A stretch of 27,459 nt of DNA, from the IMG/VR virus record IMGVR_UViG_3300046513_000329, positions 1-27,459 of that record. The stretch is one strand, 5' to 3'. Shown here piece after piece: positions 14,267 to 22,249 of the stretch (its first letter is position 1; each line of letters begins with the position of its first letter). A program made the translations under genes and the position numbers. This DNA is from a virus. The notes beneath the pieces were generated by a model, which worked only from the letters and a program-made list of their open reading frames with translations, ran no database searches and had not been told where the DNA came from.

Positions 14267-16956
14267 GAGACGATCTCCGCTCCGACGTCCTGCAGCGCCT
14301 TGAAAATGACTACGGCCTAAAACACCGTAACGGCACCGACTATATGCGCGGTGGTGAATGCCCCAAGTGCAGGAAGAAAGAGCTGTATTCACGTCACGAC
14401 AAGCCGTGGCTGGTTATCTGCGGTCGCCCTGAAAAGTGCGGTCACACCATGCACGTCAAGGAAATCTACGACGATCTTTTCGAAGACTGGAGCAAGCGAG
14501 CCCCCGCTACGGACAGTGCACCAACGGCCACAGCCCGCGCCTATCTGGAGTTCGGTCGGGGCTTCGACATCCAGTTGATTGCTGGCTGGTTCACGCAAGA
14601 CACCTACTACTCCTCTCAGCACAACGCAGGCAGCGCGACGGTGCGTTTCGCCTTGGAGAAAGGCGGCTACTGGGAACGCTTGATCGACAAGCCGGCACGC
14701 TTCGGAAAAATGAAAGCGCGTTTCGCTCCGGGTGAAAGCTACCGGGGGGTGTGGTGGTGCCCGCCCTGCGTGGATCTGCTCGAAGCGAAAGAAGTGTGGA
14801 TCGTGGAAGGCATCTTCGACGCCACCGCCCTGGTGCACCACGGCATTGCCGCCGTGTCCGCCATGTCATCCAACGCCTTCCCGGCTGAGTCGCTGCAGGC
14901 GTTGGTCACAGCACGCCCGGGCAATCTGCCGAAGCTGGTTTGGGCGTTGGACAACGAACCAGGTGCACACGCCTATACCAAACGTTGGGTACGTATGGCC
15001 CGCGAATTGGGCTTTACCTGTGAGGCCGCGCAGATCCCTCAGCGGGACAAACGCAAGGTCGATTGGAACGATTTACACCAGCGCTGGCAGTTCCTGGACG
15101 AAGGCGAGAAACGCGACGCCAAAATTGAAAAAGACATCACCATTGCTCGGCATCACGGCGCGCTGCTGATCGCTGAGAACGCTACCGAAAAAGCCCTGGT
15201 GATGTTCGATTGGAAGCGTCGAAGCGAATTTCATCTGGAGTTCGGCAATCGTCTGTATTGGTTCAAGCTTGATCTGGAGAAATACAACAAGGCCATTCAG
15301 GAACTGGAGGACAGCGAGCATCACGACGATCAGCAGCTGAACAACAAACAGATGCGGGCGAAAGCCATGCAGCAGTGCGGCGCGCTGCAGCGCATCGCTA
15401 CCTGCAATCCGAAAGCCCTGTACTACCAGGAAAACAAGCTCACAGACGAGTCCTGGTATTACTTCCGGATCACGTTTGCACACGACGCTGCGCCGATTAA
15501 AAACACTTTTACCAGCGCTCAGATCTCTTCATCGGCCGAGTTCAAAAAGCGTCTGTTGGGCATTGCCCCCGGTGGGATGTTCACCGGTACAACGCAGCAA
15601 TTGGACGCATTCATTGAGGAGCAAACCGACGCTCTCAAGACCGTTCAAACCATCGACTTCACGGGCTACACCCGCGAACACGGCGCATACGTGTACGGCG
15701 ATGTGGCGGTACGCGACGGTAAAATCTTCAAACTGAACGAAGAAGACTTCTTCGATATGGATCGCTTGAGCATTAAAACGCTCAGCCAGTCAGTGACCTT
15801 GAACCTGAACACTGACCTGGAGAAGTTCGACACCGAATGGCTCGACATCATCTGGCAATGCTTCGGTGCCAAAGGGCTGGTCGCCCTCGCCTTCTGGTTC
15901 GGCTCATTGTTCGCCGAGCAGATCCGGCAGCATCAAAAGAGTTACCCCTTCATGGAAATTATCGGTGAGCCAGGGGCCGGTAAATCCACCCTGATCGAAT
16001 TCCTATGGAAGTTGTGCGGACGCCTCGACTACGAAGGTTTTGACCCCACTAAAGGCACCCCAGTTGCTCGGGCACGAAACTTTGCCCAAGTCGGGAATCT
16101 GCCGGTGGTGTTGATTGAATCTGAGCGCGAAAAATCAGATGGAAGCCAAACCCGCCAATACGACTGGGACGAACTGAAGACCGCCTACAACGGCCGCAGC
16201 GTTCGCTCAACCGGTGTAAAGAACAACGGTAACGACACCCGCGAACCGCCCTTCCGTGGCGCCGTGGTCATCGGTCAGAACCACGCGGTGAACGCCTCTG
16301 AACCGATCCTGCAGCGCTTGGTGCACATCGCCATGACGAAGGACGGGCAGACCCCGCAAACCAAGCTGTTGGTTGAAAAACTTGAGCGTATGCCCGTCGA
16401 CCGCGTGAGCGGATTTCTGCTCAAAGCCACCACGTCTGAGTCCTCCGTGATGGAGACTATTCGCGCGAAGGTTCCGACCTACGAACAGGCGCTGCTGGCC
16501 CTGCCTGAAATTCGCACCGTCCGGATCGCAAAGAATCATGCCCAGCTGCACGCGCTTGTAGACGCACTGGTGCACGTCGTTCCTCTGAAAAAGCATCAGT
16601 TGGAAGCCACACACGCGGAGATCCAGAACATGGCCAAGGATCGCCAGCTGGCCATCAATGCTGATCACCCGGTCGTCGTTGAGTTTTGGGAACTGTACGA
16701 ATACCTAAACAGCGCTGCCGGCGGACTCAACCACTCACGCAATGACAGTTTGATTGCGGTGAACCTCAACGACTTTGCCAAAGAAGCCGCGGAGAAACGC
16801 CAGAAAGTCCCGGACATGACCGAGCTGAAACGCCACCTGAAAACCAGCAAGTGCCCGAAGTTCGTGGAGACAAACAGAACCGTTTGCTCCGCCTGGGAGC
16901 TGGACGCTGCAGACAAACCGAAAACCGTGCGCTGCTGGATTTTCCAGAGCGCTTAA
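14263..16956 (+). CDS. Phage TOPRIM primase/helicase
   Basis: An 897-aa replication protein. The N-terminus has a CHC2-like zinc site (C33, C36, C53, C59). A TOPRIM domain follows, with EVWIVEGIFDATALVHHG (177-194; Glu182) and VWALDNEPG (from about 226; Asp230). A central region of unknown fold leads to a helicase/ATPase domain with Walker A GEPGAGKS (568-575) and a Walker B-like LPVVLIESE (about 613-621). It could prime and unwind DNA at a phage origin. P2 itself uses a rolling-circle initiator (GpA), so this prophage replicates in a different way. It overlaps the small gene upstream. Confidence 0.85.
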   Translation: MRDDLRSDVLQRLENDYGLKHRNGTDYMRGGECPKCRKKELYSRHDKPWLVICGRPEKCGHTMHVKEIYDDLFEDWSKRAPATDSAPTATARAYLEFGRGFDIQLIAGWFTQDTYYSSQHNAGSATVRFALEKGGYWERLIDKPARFGKMKARFAPGESYRGVWWCPPCVDLLEAKEVWIVEGIFDATALVHHGIAAVSAMSSNAFPAESLQALVTARPGNLPKLVWALDNEPGAHAYTKRWVRMARELGFTCEAAQIPQRDKRKVDWNDLHQRWQFLDEGEKRDAKIEKDITIARHHGALLIAENATEKALVMFDWKRRSEFHLEFGNRLYWFKLDLEKYNKAIQELEDSEHHDDQQLNNKQMRAKAMQQCGALQRIATCNPKALYYQENKLTDESWYYFRITFAHDAAPIKNTFTSAQISSSAEFKKRLLGIAPGGMFTGTTQQLDAFIEEQTDALKTVQTIDFTGYTREHGAYVYGDVAVRDGKIFKLNEEDFFDMDRLSIKTLSQSVTLNLNTDLEKFDTEWLDIIWQCFGAKGLVALAFWFGSLFAEQIRQHQKSYPFMEIIGEPGAGKSTLIEFLWKLCGRLDYEGFDPTKGTPVARARNFAQVGNLPVVLIESEREKSDGSQTRQYDWDELKTAYNGRSVRSTGVKNNGNDTREPPFRGAVVIGQNHAVNASEPILQRLVHIAMTKDGQTPQTKLLVEKLERMPVDRVSGFLLKATTSESSVMETIRAKVPTYEQALLALPEIRTVRIAKNHAQLHALVDALVHVVPLKKHQLEATHAEIQNMAKDRQLAINADHPVVVEFWELYEYLNSAAGGLNHSRNDSLIAVNLNDFAKEAAEKRQKVPDMTELKRHLKTSKCPKFVETNRTVCSAWELDAADKPKTVRCWIFQSA

Positions 16957-16965
16957 CGAAGTGGC

Positions 16966-16989
16966 GTCGAGGGGTTGCAGCCCCTCGAC
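16966..16989. other. Perfect 9-bp hairpin after the primase gene
   Basis: GTCGAGGGG (16966-16974) pairs with CCCCTCGAC (16981-16989) around TTGCAG. It lies 10 nt after the primase stop and 25 nt before the next start. There is no U-tract. It may be an RNA-processing or mRNA-stability structure, or a weak terminator separating replication from downstream genes. Confidence 0.5.
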
Positions 16990-17014
16990 ACCTACCACCA
17001 CTGAGGGCAACACG

Positions 17015-17278
17015 ATGAAAGCAAAGCACTACAGCGGTAGCGATTCAAAGGCTAACACACAGGGCGACGTCGACACTCAATCCGACCGGCACCTGATGGC
17101 AATCCGGATAGTCGGCACAGCTTTGTTCGATTACCAGATCACCAAAACAGACGAAGCGCGGATCCGCCTTGAGTGCTTGGCCACCTTCGCCAAACAGCAG
17201 GGCGATATAGATGCGGCCGAAGCCGCCATCGTGGCCCAGCTTCTGGCGAGCCATTCATCGTCTGGGGCTAGGTTATGA
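17015..17278 (+). CDS. Small early protein, unknown function
   Basis: An 87-aa protein (MKAKHYSGSDSKANTQGDVD) with a disordered polar N-terminus and a helical C-terminus (RIRLECLATFAKQQGDIDAA). The ATG at 17015 follows GAGGG at a suitable distance. The frame opens upstream across the hairpin, but that part is not likely to be coding. It overlaps the next gene by four bases. Confidence 0.65.
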   Translation: MKAKHYSGSDSKANTQGDVDTQSDRHLMAIRIVGTALFDYQITKTDEARIRLECLATFAKQQGDIDAAEAAIVAQLLASHSSSGARL

Positions 17279-17487
17279 ACGATGACAAAAGCATTCGGGA
17301 GCGGCCGGCATTGGCCAGTAAGCGACTGGATCTGCCGAGCATCTGCGACATCTGCGGCAAAGCCAGATCTACCCGAAAACATCAAAAATGCAGCCGTATT
17401 CGTCAGCATCGCAAGACTGCGGAATGGGCCGCTCTAATGGCCGAGAAGGCTGCAATCAGAAAAGCAAAGGAACGCCATTATGTTTAA
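17275..17487 (+). CDS. Small Cys-containing basic protein, unknown function
   Basis: A 70-aa basic protein with C-x2-C (ICDICGKARSTRKHQKCSRI) and a third Cys 14 residues on, with nearby His that could complete a zinc site. The C-terminus is helical and lysine-rich. It is coupled to its neighbours by overlap on both sides. It may bind nucleic acid (inference). Confidence 0.65.
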   Translation: MNDDKSIRERPALASKRLDLPSICDICGKARSTRKHQKCSRIRQHRKTAEWAALMAEKAAIRKAKERHYV

Positions 17488-17611
17488 ACGCCGTGAGCAA
17501 GCAGCACCAGAATCATACCCAGTGGTTTCTACTACGCTTTCAGCAGAACCCGCCTCTACACTGGCCTGTCATCAGGCGCGGGAACACACAGGTTCGAGGG
17601 TTGTACCGTGA
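17480..17611 (+). CDS. 43-aa overlapping small protein
   Basis: A short frame, MFKRREQAAPESYPVVSTTL to the end HTGSRVVP. It starts 8 nt inside the preceding gene after a good SD (AAGGAA, 7 nt), and its stop overlaps the GTG start of the next gene (GTGA). The chain of overlaps supports translation, if only for coupling. No function is evident. Confidence 0.5.
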   Translation: MFKRREQAAPESYPVVSTTLSAEPASTLACHQAREHTGSRVVP

Positions 17612-17820
17612 GCCAAGCAACAACAGGTGTTTTGACCTTTCAAGACCTGCAGCACATCACCGGTTATCAGCGTCGATCCGATGTTGAACGCTCGCTGATC
17701 GCCCAAGGTGTGCGCTTGTTCCGTGGCCGAACTGGCCCGTGGACAACGCTTGACCTGATTAATCACGCCGGCGGCGTCACGTCGGCCAGCGCTGAAAGGT
17801 ACGACACCGACATATTATGA
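17608..17820 (+). CDS. DUF4224-like small protein next to integrase
   Basis: A 70-aa protein with a GTG start (MSQATTGVLTFQDLQHITGY; VERSLIAQGVRLFRGRTGPW). LTFQDLQHITGY...R is like the DUF4224 proteins that precede many phage integrases. A role as excisionase or int regulator is inferred from its coupling to int (ATGA overlap). Confidence 0.7.
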   Translation: MSQATTGVLTFQDLQHITGYQRRSDVERSLIAQGVRLFRGRTGPWTTLDLINHAGGVTSASAERYDTDIL

Positions 17821-18965
17821 GGCGAGCGAGGAAGCGTAAGCACAACCCCCATATCCCTGCCCATGTCGATCAGGCCGCCCTCCCGGCGGCCGTTTACTTC
17901 GACCATCGCGACAGTGGTGTCTGGTACACCCTTCATCGGGACGAGACCGGAAAGCAGCGCCGCCAAAACGTGGCGCCCGCAGACGTGTCGCTGGCAGAAC
18001 TTCACCAAATCATGGACGAGGCGTCCAACGTCGATCGAGGAACGCTCCGCTACGTGTGCGAACAATTCCACCTGAGCGACCGTTATAAAAAACTCGCACC
18101 CAAAACCCACGATGATTACTGCTACTCCCGCGATGTTCTGCTGAACATCCCCACCAAATTGGGCAAGCCGCTGGGCGATCTCGCCGTGAAGAAATTCACC
18201 GCAGCCCTGGTGCAACGCATTGTCGATCGAATCGCAGACGAGGGCACACCCTCAAAAGCGGCGCACGCACTGCGATACCTGCGCCGCGTGCTGCAGTGGG
18301 GACGCAATCGGGGTTTCCTTGAGGTGAACCCTGCCCTGGGCATCGAAGCGCCGATAGAACGTAAACAACGCCGGTTGCCACGGTTGAACGTTATGGACGT
18401 ACTCATCGATCGCGCAACGGCGCGTGGACGTCTGGCACGTAACGAGCCTGGCGGTTGTCCCGAGTACCTAGCCAGCGTGATGGAGTTAGCCTACCTATGC
18501 CGCCTTCGCGGCATCGAAGTCGTGACGCTCACGGACGCGAACGAGCTGCAGGAAGGGGTTTTGACCAACCGCCGCAAGGGCAGTCGGGACAATATCGTCC
18601 GATGGACGCCCCGATTGCGCACCGTGTGGGAGGGCGCGAAGGCATTGCGCGCGAGGGTCTGGGAGCGCCGTAAAACGCCTATTCCGATCGCGGCGTCAAA
18701 GCGCTTTATCATCGTGGCCAGCCACGGTGGCCCGCTTCGTAAAACGAGCCTCGACACAGCCTGGCAACGCTTTATCACTTTGGCGATCGCAGACGGAAAC
18801 ATCGATCCGGAAGATCGCTTCGCGCTGCACGATCTAAAACGGCGCGGCATCACTGACACTACCGGCACCAGGGCCGACAAACAGGAAGCGAGCGGCCACC
18901 GTGACGCGAAGATGATGGATGTCTACGATCACAGTGTTCCAATTGTTTCCCCATCAGCTGACTAA
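17817..18965 (+). CDS. int: Tyrosine recombinase (phage integrase)
   Basis: A 382-aa integrase for site-specific insertion and excision. An N-terminal arm-binding region (about 25-60) is followed by a core-binding helical domain (about 75-180) and the catalytic domain. Catalytic residues are Arg231 (LCRLRGIEVV), Lys254 (NRRKGSRDN), His338 in LHDLKRRGIT, His361 in ASGHRDAKMM, and Tyr370 (MDVYDHS). The usual second Arg (HxxR) is a Lys (HDLK), a form I recall in other phage integrases of this type. It is the last early gene and lies 0.6 kb from the attachment repeat at tRNA-Thr. Confidence 0.9.
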   Translation: MRRARKRKHNPHIPAHVDQAALPAAVYFDHRDSGVWYTLHRDETGKQRRQNVAPADVSLAELHQIMDEASNVDRGTLRYVCEQFHLSDRYKKLAPKTHDDYCYSRDVLLNIPTKLGKPLGDLAVKKFTAALVQRIVDRIADEGTPSKAAHALRYLRRVLQWGRNRGFLEVNPALGIEAPIERKQRRLPRLNVMDVLIDRATARGRLARNEPGGCPEYLASVMELAYLCRLRGIEVVTLTDANELQEGVLTNRRKGSRDNIVRWTPRLRTVWEGAKALRARVWERRKTPIPIAASKRFIIVASHGGPLRKTSLDTAWQRFITLAIADGNIDPEDRFALHDLKRRGITDTTGTRADKQEASGHRDAKMMDVYDHSVPIVSPSAD

Positions 18966-19027
18966 CATGAGCGCTGTCGGGAACGCCTGCTAGCCTGAGA
19001 GGGCACACACCACATGAGTAGCGCTAA

Positions 19028-19444
19028 ATGTCAGACGATCAAATTTCACCGTTACAACACAATATGCGGCAGCTAATCGGTCTCTCGATGAGGGAAGGCT
19101 ACTGCGACATAACCTTTCATAACGCTCCACCGTTGCTCGGGGTTCGTTTAAAGCCTACTTTGAATGCTGCTCTCAGCTATGGCGCTGGTGCCACGAAAAT
19201 TTCTGAGCTGATGGATAGAGTCGAAACACGGGACGGCGCAACATTTCGGGCGACTGACGTTTGGGTGATCGTGCAGTTCCCCAACGGACGACCAAGCAAA
19301 GAAGATTTGGCAAATGTTGATCTTGCGGAAGGAGATGCTGAGGTTGCGCCTGGTGTCTCCTTACGCCTGATGGCAAGGCAGGTTTACCACTGCAAGGATG
19401 ACGAAGCGGCCGAAGCAATGCTTCGACGAGTGATCGCTGCATAA
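19028..19444 (+). CDS. Unknown protein between integrase and attachment site
   Basis: A 138-aa soluble protein (MSDDQISPLQHNMRQLIGLS; YCDITFHNAPPLLGVRLKPT). No domain is recognised and there is no membrane span. It sits between int and the attachment repeat, where P2-like phages often carry accessory genes, and starts 62 nt after int with a poor SD. It could be cargo gained by the prophage. Confidence 0.6.
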   Translation: MSDDQISPLQHNMRQLIGLSMREGYCDITFHNAPPLLGVRLKPTLNAALSYGAGATKISELMDRVETRDGATFRATDVWVIVQFPNGRPSKEDLANVDLAEGDAEVAPGVSLRLMARQVYHCKDDEAAEAMLRRVIAA

Positions 19445-19458
19445 ATGAGCATGACTAG

Positions 19459-19522
19459 CCACGTAACAAGCGAACAAAACCCCGCGAAACAGGTGGAGTT
19501 TGGCGTCCCCCCACGTAACAAG
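19459..19522 (+). repeat. Two 12-bp direct repeats beside att: candidate integrase arm sites
   Basis: CCACGTAACAAG occurs at 19459-19470 and 19511-19522, 52 bp apart and in the same orientation, just left of the attachment repeat at 19569. Phage integrases bind such short repeats (arm sites) beside the core. The repeats are seen; the function is inferred. Confidence 0.5.
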
Positions 19523-19568
19523 AAATCACCCAACCCATTGATTATATTGACAAAAGCATCTGCCTTGT

Positions 19569-19655
19569 AATCAGTAGGTCCCGGGTTCGACTCCTGGTGC
19601 CGGCACCATACAAAACGAAGCCCCTGCAGAAATGCAGGGGCTTTGTCGTTTCTGG
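19569..19655 (+). repeat. Attachment repeat copy 1: tRNA-Thr(TGT) 3' half plus terminator
   Basis: From 19564 the sequence reads as the 3' half of tRNA-Thr: anticodon loop CTTGTAA, stem TCAGT, T arm (CCGGG, TTCGACT, CCTGG), acceptor TGCCGGC and ACCA ending at 19608. The 5' half is missing, and the anticodon-stem partner upstream is broken (TCTGC where ACTGA is needed), so this is a remnant, not a gene. 84 of 87 bases match 25004-25090. It is the likely attR of the prophage; the intact tRNA gene should lie left of the window. Confidence 0.8.
19619..19646 (+). terminator. Rho-independent-type terminator of the tRNA-Thr remnant, copy 1
   Basis: AGCCCCTGCA (19619-19628) pairs perfectly with TGCAGGGGCT (19633-19642) around GAAA, followed by TTGT. 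The same hairpin is present in copy 2. A second small hairpin, GAGGTT/AACCTC (19655-19671), follows. Confidence 0.75.
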
Positions 19656-19689
19656 AGGTTAAAAAAACCTCACGCCAAATCGTGAAGAC

Positions 19690-19707
19690 GTCCACAAAGT
19701 GTCCACA
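19690..19707 (+). repeat. Paired GTCCACA motifs at the left end of the island
   Basis: GTCCACA occurs at 19690-19696 and 19701-19707. The same 7-mer recurs at the other end of the island (24900-24906, and inverted at 24994-25000). These are candidate integrase arm sites of the island, different from the CCACGTAACAAG repeats of the prophage side. Confidence 0.4.
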
Positions 19708-19716
19708 CTTGTTTTT

Positions 19717-20292
19717 CTAACTCCGCGGACGATCCTTAATGCCCGGCTCGTTGGCAATCGAATCCGTCAGTGCGTGCCCGATTCTCAATGCCATTTCGAG
19801 CAAATCTGCGGTTTTGCCAAAATCATTAGGATCATTAGTTCCGACAGCCAACCTCCCCCCAGGTACAACATCCAACCTGACGCTGTCAGCCAGTTGGTGA
19901 AACCGGACGATTTCTCTCGCATCATCTGCGGCGAGTACTCCCAACTTCGTAACATTTCCCTGATAAACCCTGTTGAACTGGCTATCGATGTCAACTTCAT
20001 AGGATTCGGTAATATTCGAGAAGACACTCATTACGGATCCCTGCCGAGCGGCTAACAACTTCTGTCTATCCCGAAGGGCAGGGAGATATCCTCTCAGCTC
20101 AACGATATCTACAAGGGCCGCCACTTCAGCCAACAGTGAAGCTTTCACACTCGCACTCTCCCGCTCCGATTGCCTATTCCAAAGCAACTGCGGTGCTTTT
20201 ATCGACACCCCACCTGATACCACTGCGACCACAATCGCAGTCCAGTTAGCAGCAGCCAACGACTCGATTAACGGCGACCAATCAATCTCCAT
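19717..20292 (-). CDS. One-TM protein, unknown function
   Basis: A 191-aa protein (MEIDWSPLIESLAAANWTAI) with one N-terminal membrane span (about 17-38, WTAIVVAVVSGGVSIKAPQL) and a cytoplasmic helical domain (ERESASVKASLLAEVAALVD; YQGNVTKLGVLAADDAREIV). The start at 20292 follows GGAGG; a longer frame begins at 20322. It reads away from the operon at 20640. No family is assigned with confidence. It is the first gene inside the island. Confidence 0.7.
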   Translation of the reverse strand: MEIDWSPLIESLAAANWTAIVVAVVSGGVSIKAPQLLWNRQSERESASVKASLLAEVAALVDIVELRGYLPALRDRQKLLAARQGSVMSVFSNITESYEVDIDSQFNRVYQGNVTKLGVLAADDAREIVRFHQLADSVRLDVVPGGRLAVGTNDPNDFGKTADLLEMALRIGHALTDSIANEPGIKDRPRS

Positions 20293-20387
20293 CCCCCACC
20301 TCCCCTTCACCCACCAGCCCAAACGAAAGCGGATTCAACTTCACCACCTCCGCCAAATGCCCAGGGCTAAAATGCGCATACCTCATC

Positions 20388-20445
20388 ACGATAGTCATAG
20401 CCATAGCCATAGCCATAGCCATAGCCATAGCCATGACTCTATCGT
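20388..20445. repeat. (CATAGC)n microsatellite inside an inverted repeat
   Basis: A six-base unit, CATAGC, is repeated 6.5 times without error (20396-20434). It is flanked by arms ACGATA (20388-20393) and TATCGT (20440-20445), with GTCAT/ATGAC next to the repeat, so the tract sits in the loop of a possible cruciform. It is non-coding, about 200 bp upstream of the operon. Hexamer tracts vary in copy number by slippage. Confidence 0.85.
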
Positions 20446-20506
20446 CATTTTGTATTAGTAATACGACCGTTGGAAATCACGGCTAAGTGTCCCAGTCAAT
20501 TTTGCG

Positions 20507-20532
20507 ATGGCAATGGCAATGGCAATGGCAAT
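20507..20532. repeat. (ATGGCA)n microsatellite next to the operon promoter
   Basis: Unit ATGGCA is repeated 4.3 times (20507-20532) and ends close to the position expected for the -35 of the downstream promoter. It is a second, different hexanucleotide tract about 70 bp from the first. Confidence 0.85.
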
Positions 20533-20554
20533 ACGCTAGCAATACCTGAGCTAA

Positions 20555-20610
20555 TATAGTAAAACTCGTCTCGCAAGCTATGACTCTCGCATGGAAGCTG
20601 CCGTGCGAGA
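20555..20610 (+). promoter_or_regulatory. Candidate promoter and operator of the island operon
   Basis: TATAGT (20555-20560) is a fair -10; no good -35 is seen. Downstream, TCTCGCA occurs at 20569-20575 and 20585-20591 and inverted (TGCGAGA) at 20604-20610. The spacings are near 16-19 bp, about one and a half to two helical turns. Binding of a regulator over the transcription start would repress. All this is within 90 bp of the first gene of the operon. Confidence 0.45.
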
Positions 20611-20639
20611 TTAGACTGGAATTTGCGTAGGAAGACCGC

Positions 20640-21194
20640 ATGGTTTTTTTTCTTGCAGGGGTTCACGGTGTGGGAAAAACGAGCCTTTGCTCCAGGCTAG
20701 CAGAAACGCTGAAAATCCCCTCCATTAGTGCCAGCCAGCTGATTAAACAGCAAGGCGAATTAGAAGCGTGGACCTCAGATAAAAAAACCGTAGAGATCTC
20801 AAGCAACCAGCAAAAATTGCTGTCGGCTATACGTACATACGAAAAGCAAACTGAGGCCTGGTTACTAGATGGTCATTTCGCTCTGCTGGATCACTCAGGG
20901 CGCATCACGCAAATAGAACAAAATGTCTTTTACGCAATGCATTTATCTGCAGTTGTATTTATTGAGGATGATCCTTTTGCTATAGCGCTGAGATTAGAGA
21001 AGAGGGACAATGTCCAATGGGATGCCGGCTTAATTACTAAACTACAACGAGCCGAGAAAGAAGGCGCTCTGAACTTCTGCAAAAAAACCGATACACCTTT
21101 ACTAATTGCTATTCCGTCAGATTTCGAACAAGTACGCGAATTTATTATAAAAGGCATAGCAAAAGACAGTATCAACGTCAAAGGATTGAGATGA
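20640..21194 (+). CDS. P-loop kinase-like ATP-binding protein
   Basis: A 184-aa protein with an early Walker A, GVHGVGKTS (7-15), a Walker B-like LLDGHF (75-80) and a possible lid segment, RLEKRD (118-123). Size and layout resemble adenylate/nucleoside kinase-type P-loop proteins. SASQLIKQQGE (about 30-40) could contact substrate. The substrate is not known. It is the first gene of the four-gene operon, coupled to the next by ATGA. It is AT-rich compared with the prophage, which suggests transfer. Confidence 0.75.
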   Translation: MVFFLAGVHGVGKTSLCSRLAETLKIPSISASQLIKQQGELEAWTSDKKTVEISSNQQKLLSAIRTYEKQTEAWLLDGHFALLDHSGRITQIEQNVFYAMHLSAVVFIEDDPFAIALRLEKRDNVQWDAGLITKLQRAEKEGALNFCKKTDTPLLIAIPSDFEQVREFIIKGIAKDSINVKGLR

Positions 21195-22249
21195 AAAATT
21201 TAAAATATTGCAGCTTTGACAAAGTAGATATATCAGACGTTTTTTTTGACTCTCTCAAACTTGACTATATAGGATTTGAGGCATGGTTCAAAAAAAAGGA
21301 ACTAGCTGGCGAGCTAGCTTATGTCTTTTACAATTCAAAGAATAAAATTGACGGCTTTTTATATCTGAAAGCTGAAACAGGTGTGGACGAGGGAATCGAT
21401 CCACCGCTCCGGGTCGTTTCGACATTAAAAGTTGGAACTTTAAAGATCAACGCTCACGGCACTAAACTAGGCGAACGTTTCATAAAGAAAATATTTGACC
21501 ACGCCATTAATGGCGGATTCGAGCAAATATATGTCACCGTGTTTTCCAAGCACGAAAATTTGATATCACTTTTTGAACGCTATGGATTCGAAAATTATTC
21601 GACCAAGGTAACACCTGATGGTGAAGAACAAGTTTTAGTACGCCAGATGCAGACACTCTCAGGTGACGTGGTAAAAGAATTTCCATTATTCAACTTTGAA
21701 GACCGAAAATACTATCTTTTAGCTATATACCCAGAATATCACTCCGCCTTCTTGCCAGACTCAATACTAAACAACGAAAACCATGACATTGTACAAGATG
21801 TATCTCATACCAATAGCATCCACAAGGTTTTCATATCAGGCATCGCAAGAACCAAGGCAATGAAACCTGGCGACCTTGTACTTATTTATCGAACTTCGGA
21901 TGGCAAAGGCAAAGCTTATTATCGCTCTGTGGCATCATCCATTGGTGTTGTCGAGGAAGTAAGACAAATTAAGTCATTCAATTCAGAATCAGAATTCATC
22001 AAATACACCAAACCTTATAGCATTTTTACGCTCGCACAACTTAAAGAGTATTTTACTAACAAGAAGAAATCATATATAATTAAGTTTACGTATAATGCCG
22101 CTCTTAAAAAAAGGATTATTAGAAAGAGGCTCATGGAGGAGTGCATGATTAGCACCCGCACCCGTTGGGACTTCATGTCGTTAACAGAGGCGCAAATTAA
22201 ATGGGTTGCTGCGGCAGGAGAAATTAATGAAGGTCTTATTGTCGATTAA
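21191..22249 (+). CDS. GNAT acetyltransferase fused to EVE/PUA-like domain
   Basis: A 352-aa two-domain protein. Residues 1-155 look like a GNAT: a beta strand with TLKINAHGTKLGERFIKKIF in the acetyl-CoA loop position, then YVTVFSKHENLISLFERYGF, the typical last GNAT motif. Residues about 170-350 look like an EVE/PUA-fold domain: YYLLAIYPEYHSAFLPDSIL, then VFISGIARTKAMKPGDLVLI and YRSVASSIGVVEEVRQIKSF. Such folds bind modified bases or RNA. The classical Q/RxxGxG/A is not clear (AHGTKLGER), so catalysis is uncertain. It overlaps the next gene by 23 nt. Confidence 0.72.
   Translation: MKNLKYCSFDKVDISDVFFDSLKLDYIGFEAWFKKKELAGELAYVFYNSKNKIDGFLYLKAETGVDEGIDPPLRVVSTLKVGTLKINAHGTKLGERFIKKIFDHAINGGFEQIYVTVFSKHENLISLFERYGFENYSTKVTPDGEEQVLVRQMQTLSGDVVKEFPLFNFEDRKYYLLAIYPEYHSAFLPDSILNNENHDIVQDVSHTNSIHKVFISGIARTKAMKPGDLVLIYRTSDGKGKAYYRSVASSIGVVEEVRQIKSFNSESEFIKYTKPYSIFTLAQLKEYFTNKKKSYIIKFTYNAALKKRIIRKRLMEECMISTRTRWDFMSLTEAQIKWVAAAGEINEGLIVD

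Noticed and set aside
19564-19608. Functional tRNA-Thr gene
   Set aside because: Only the 3' half is present; the D arm and 5' acceptor are missing and the anticodon stem is not paired.
20388-20532. CRISPR array
   Set aside because: The repeats are 6-bp units in direct tandem without spacers, and no cas gene is present.
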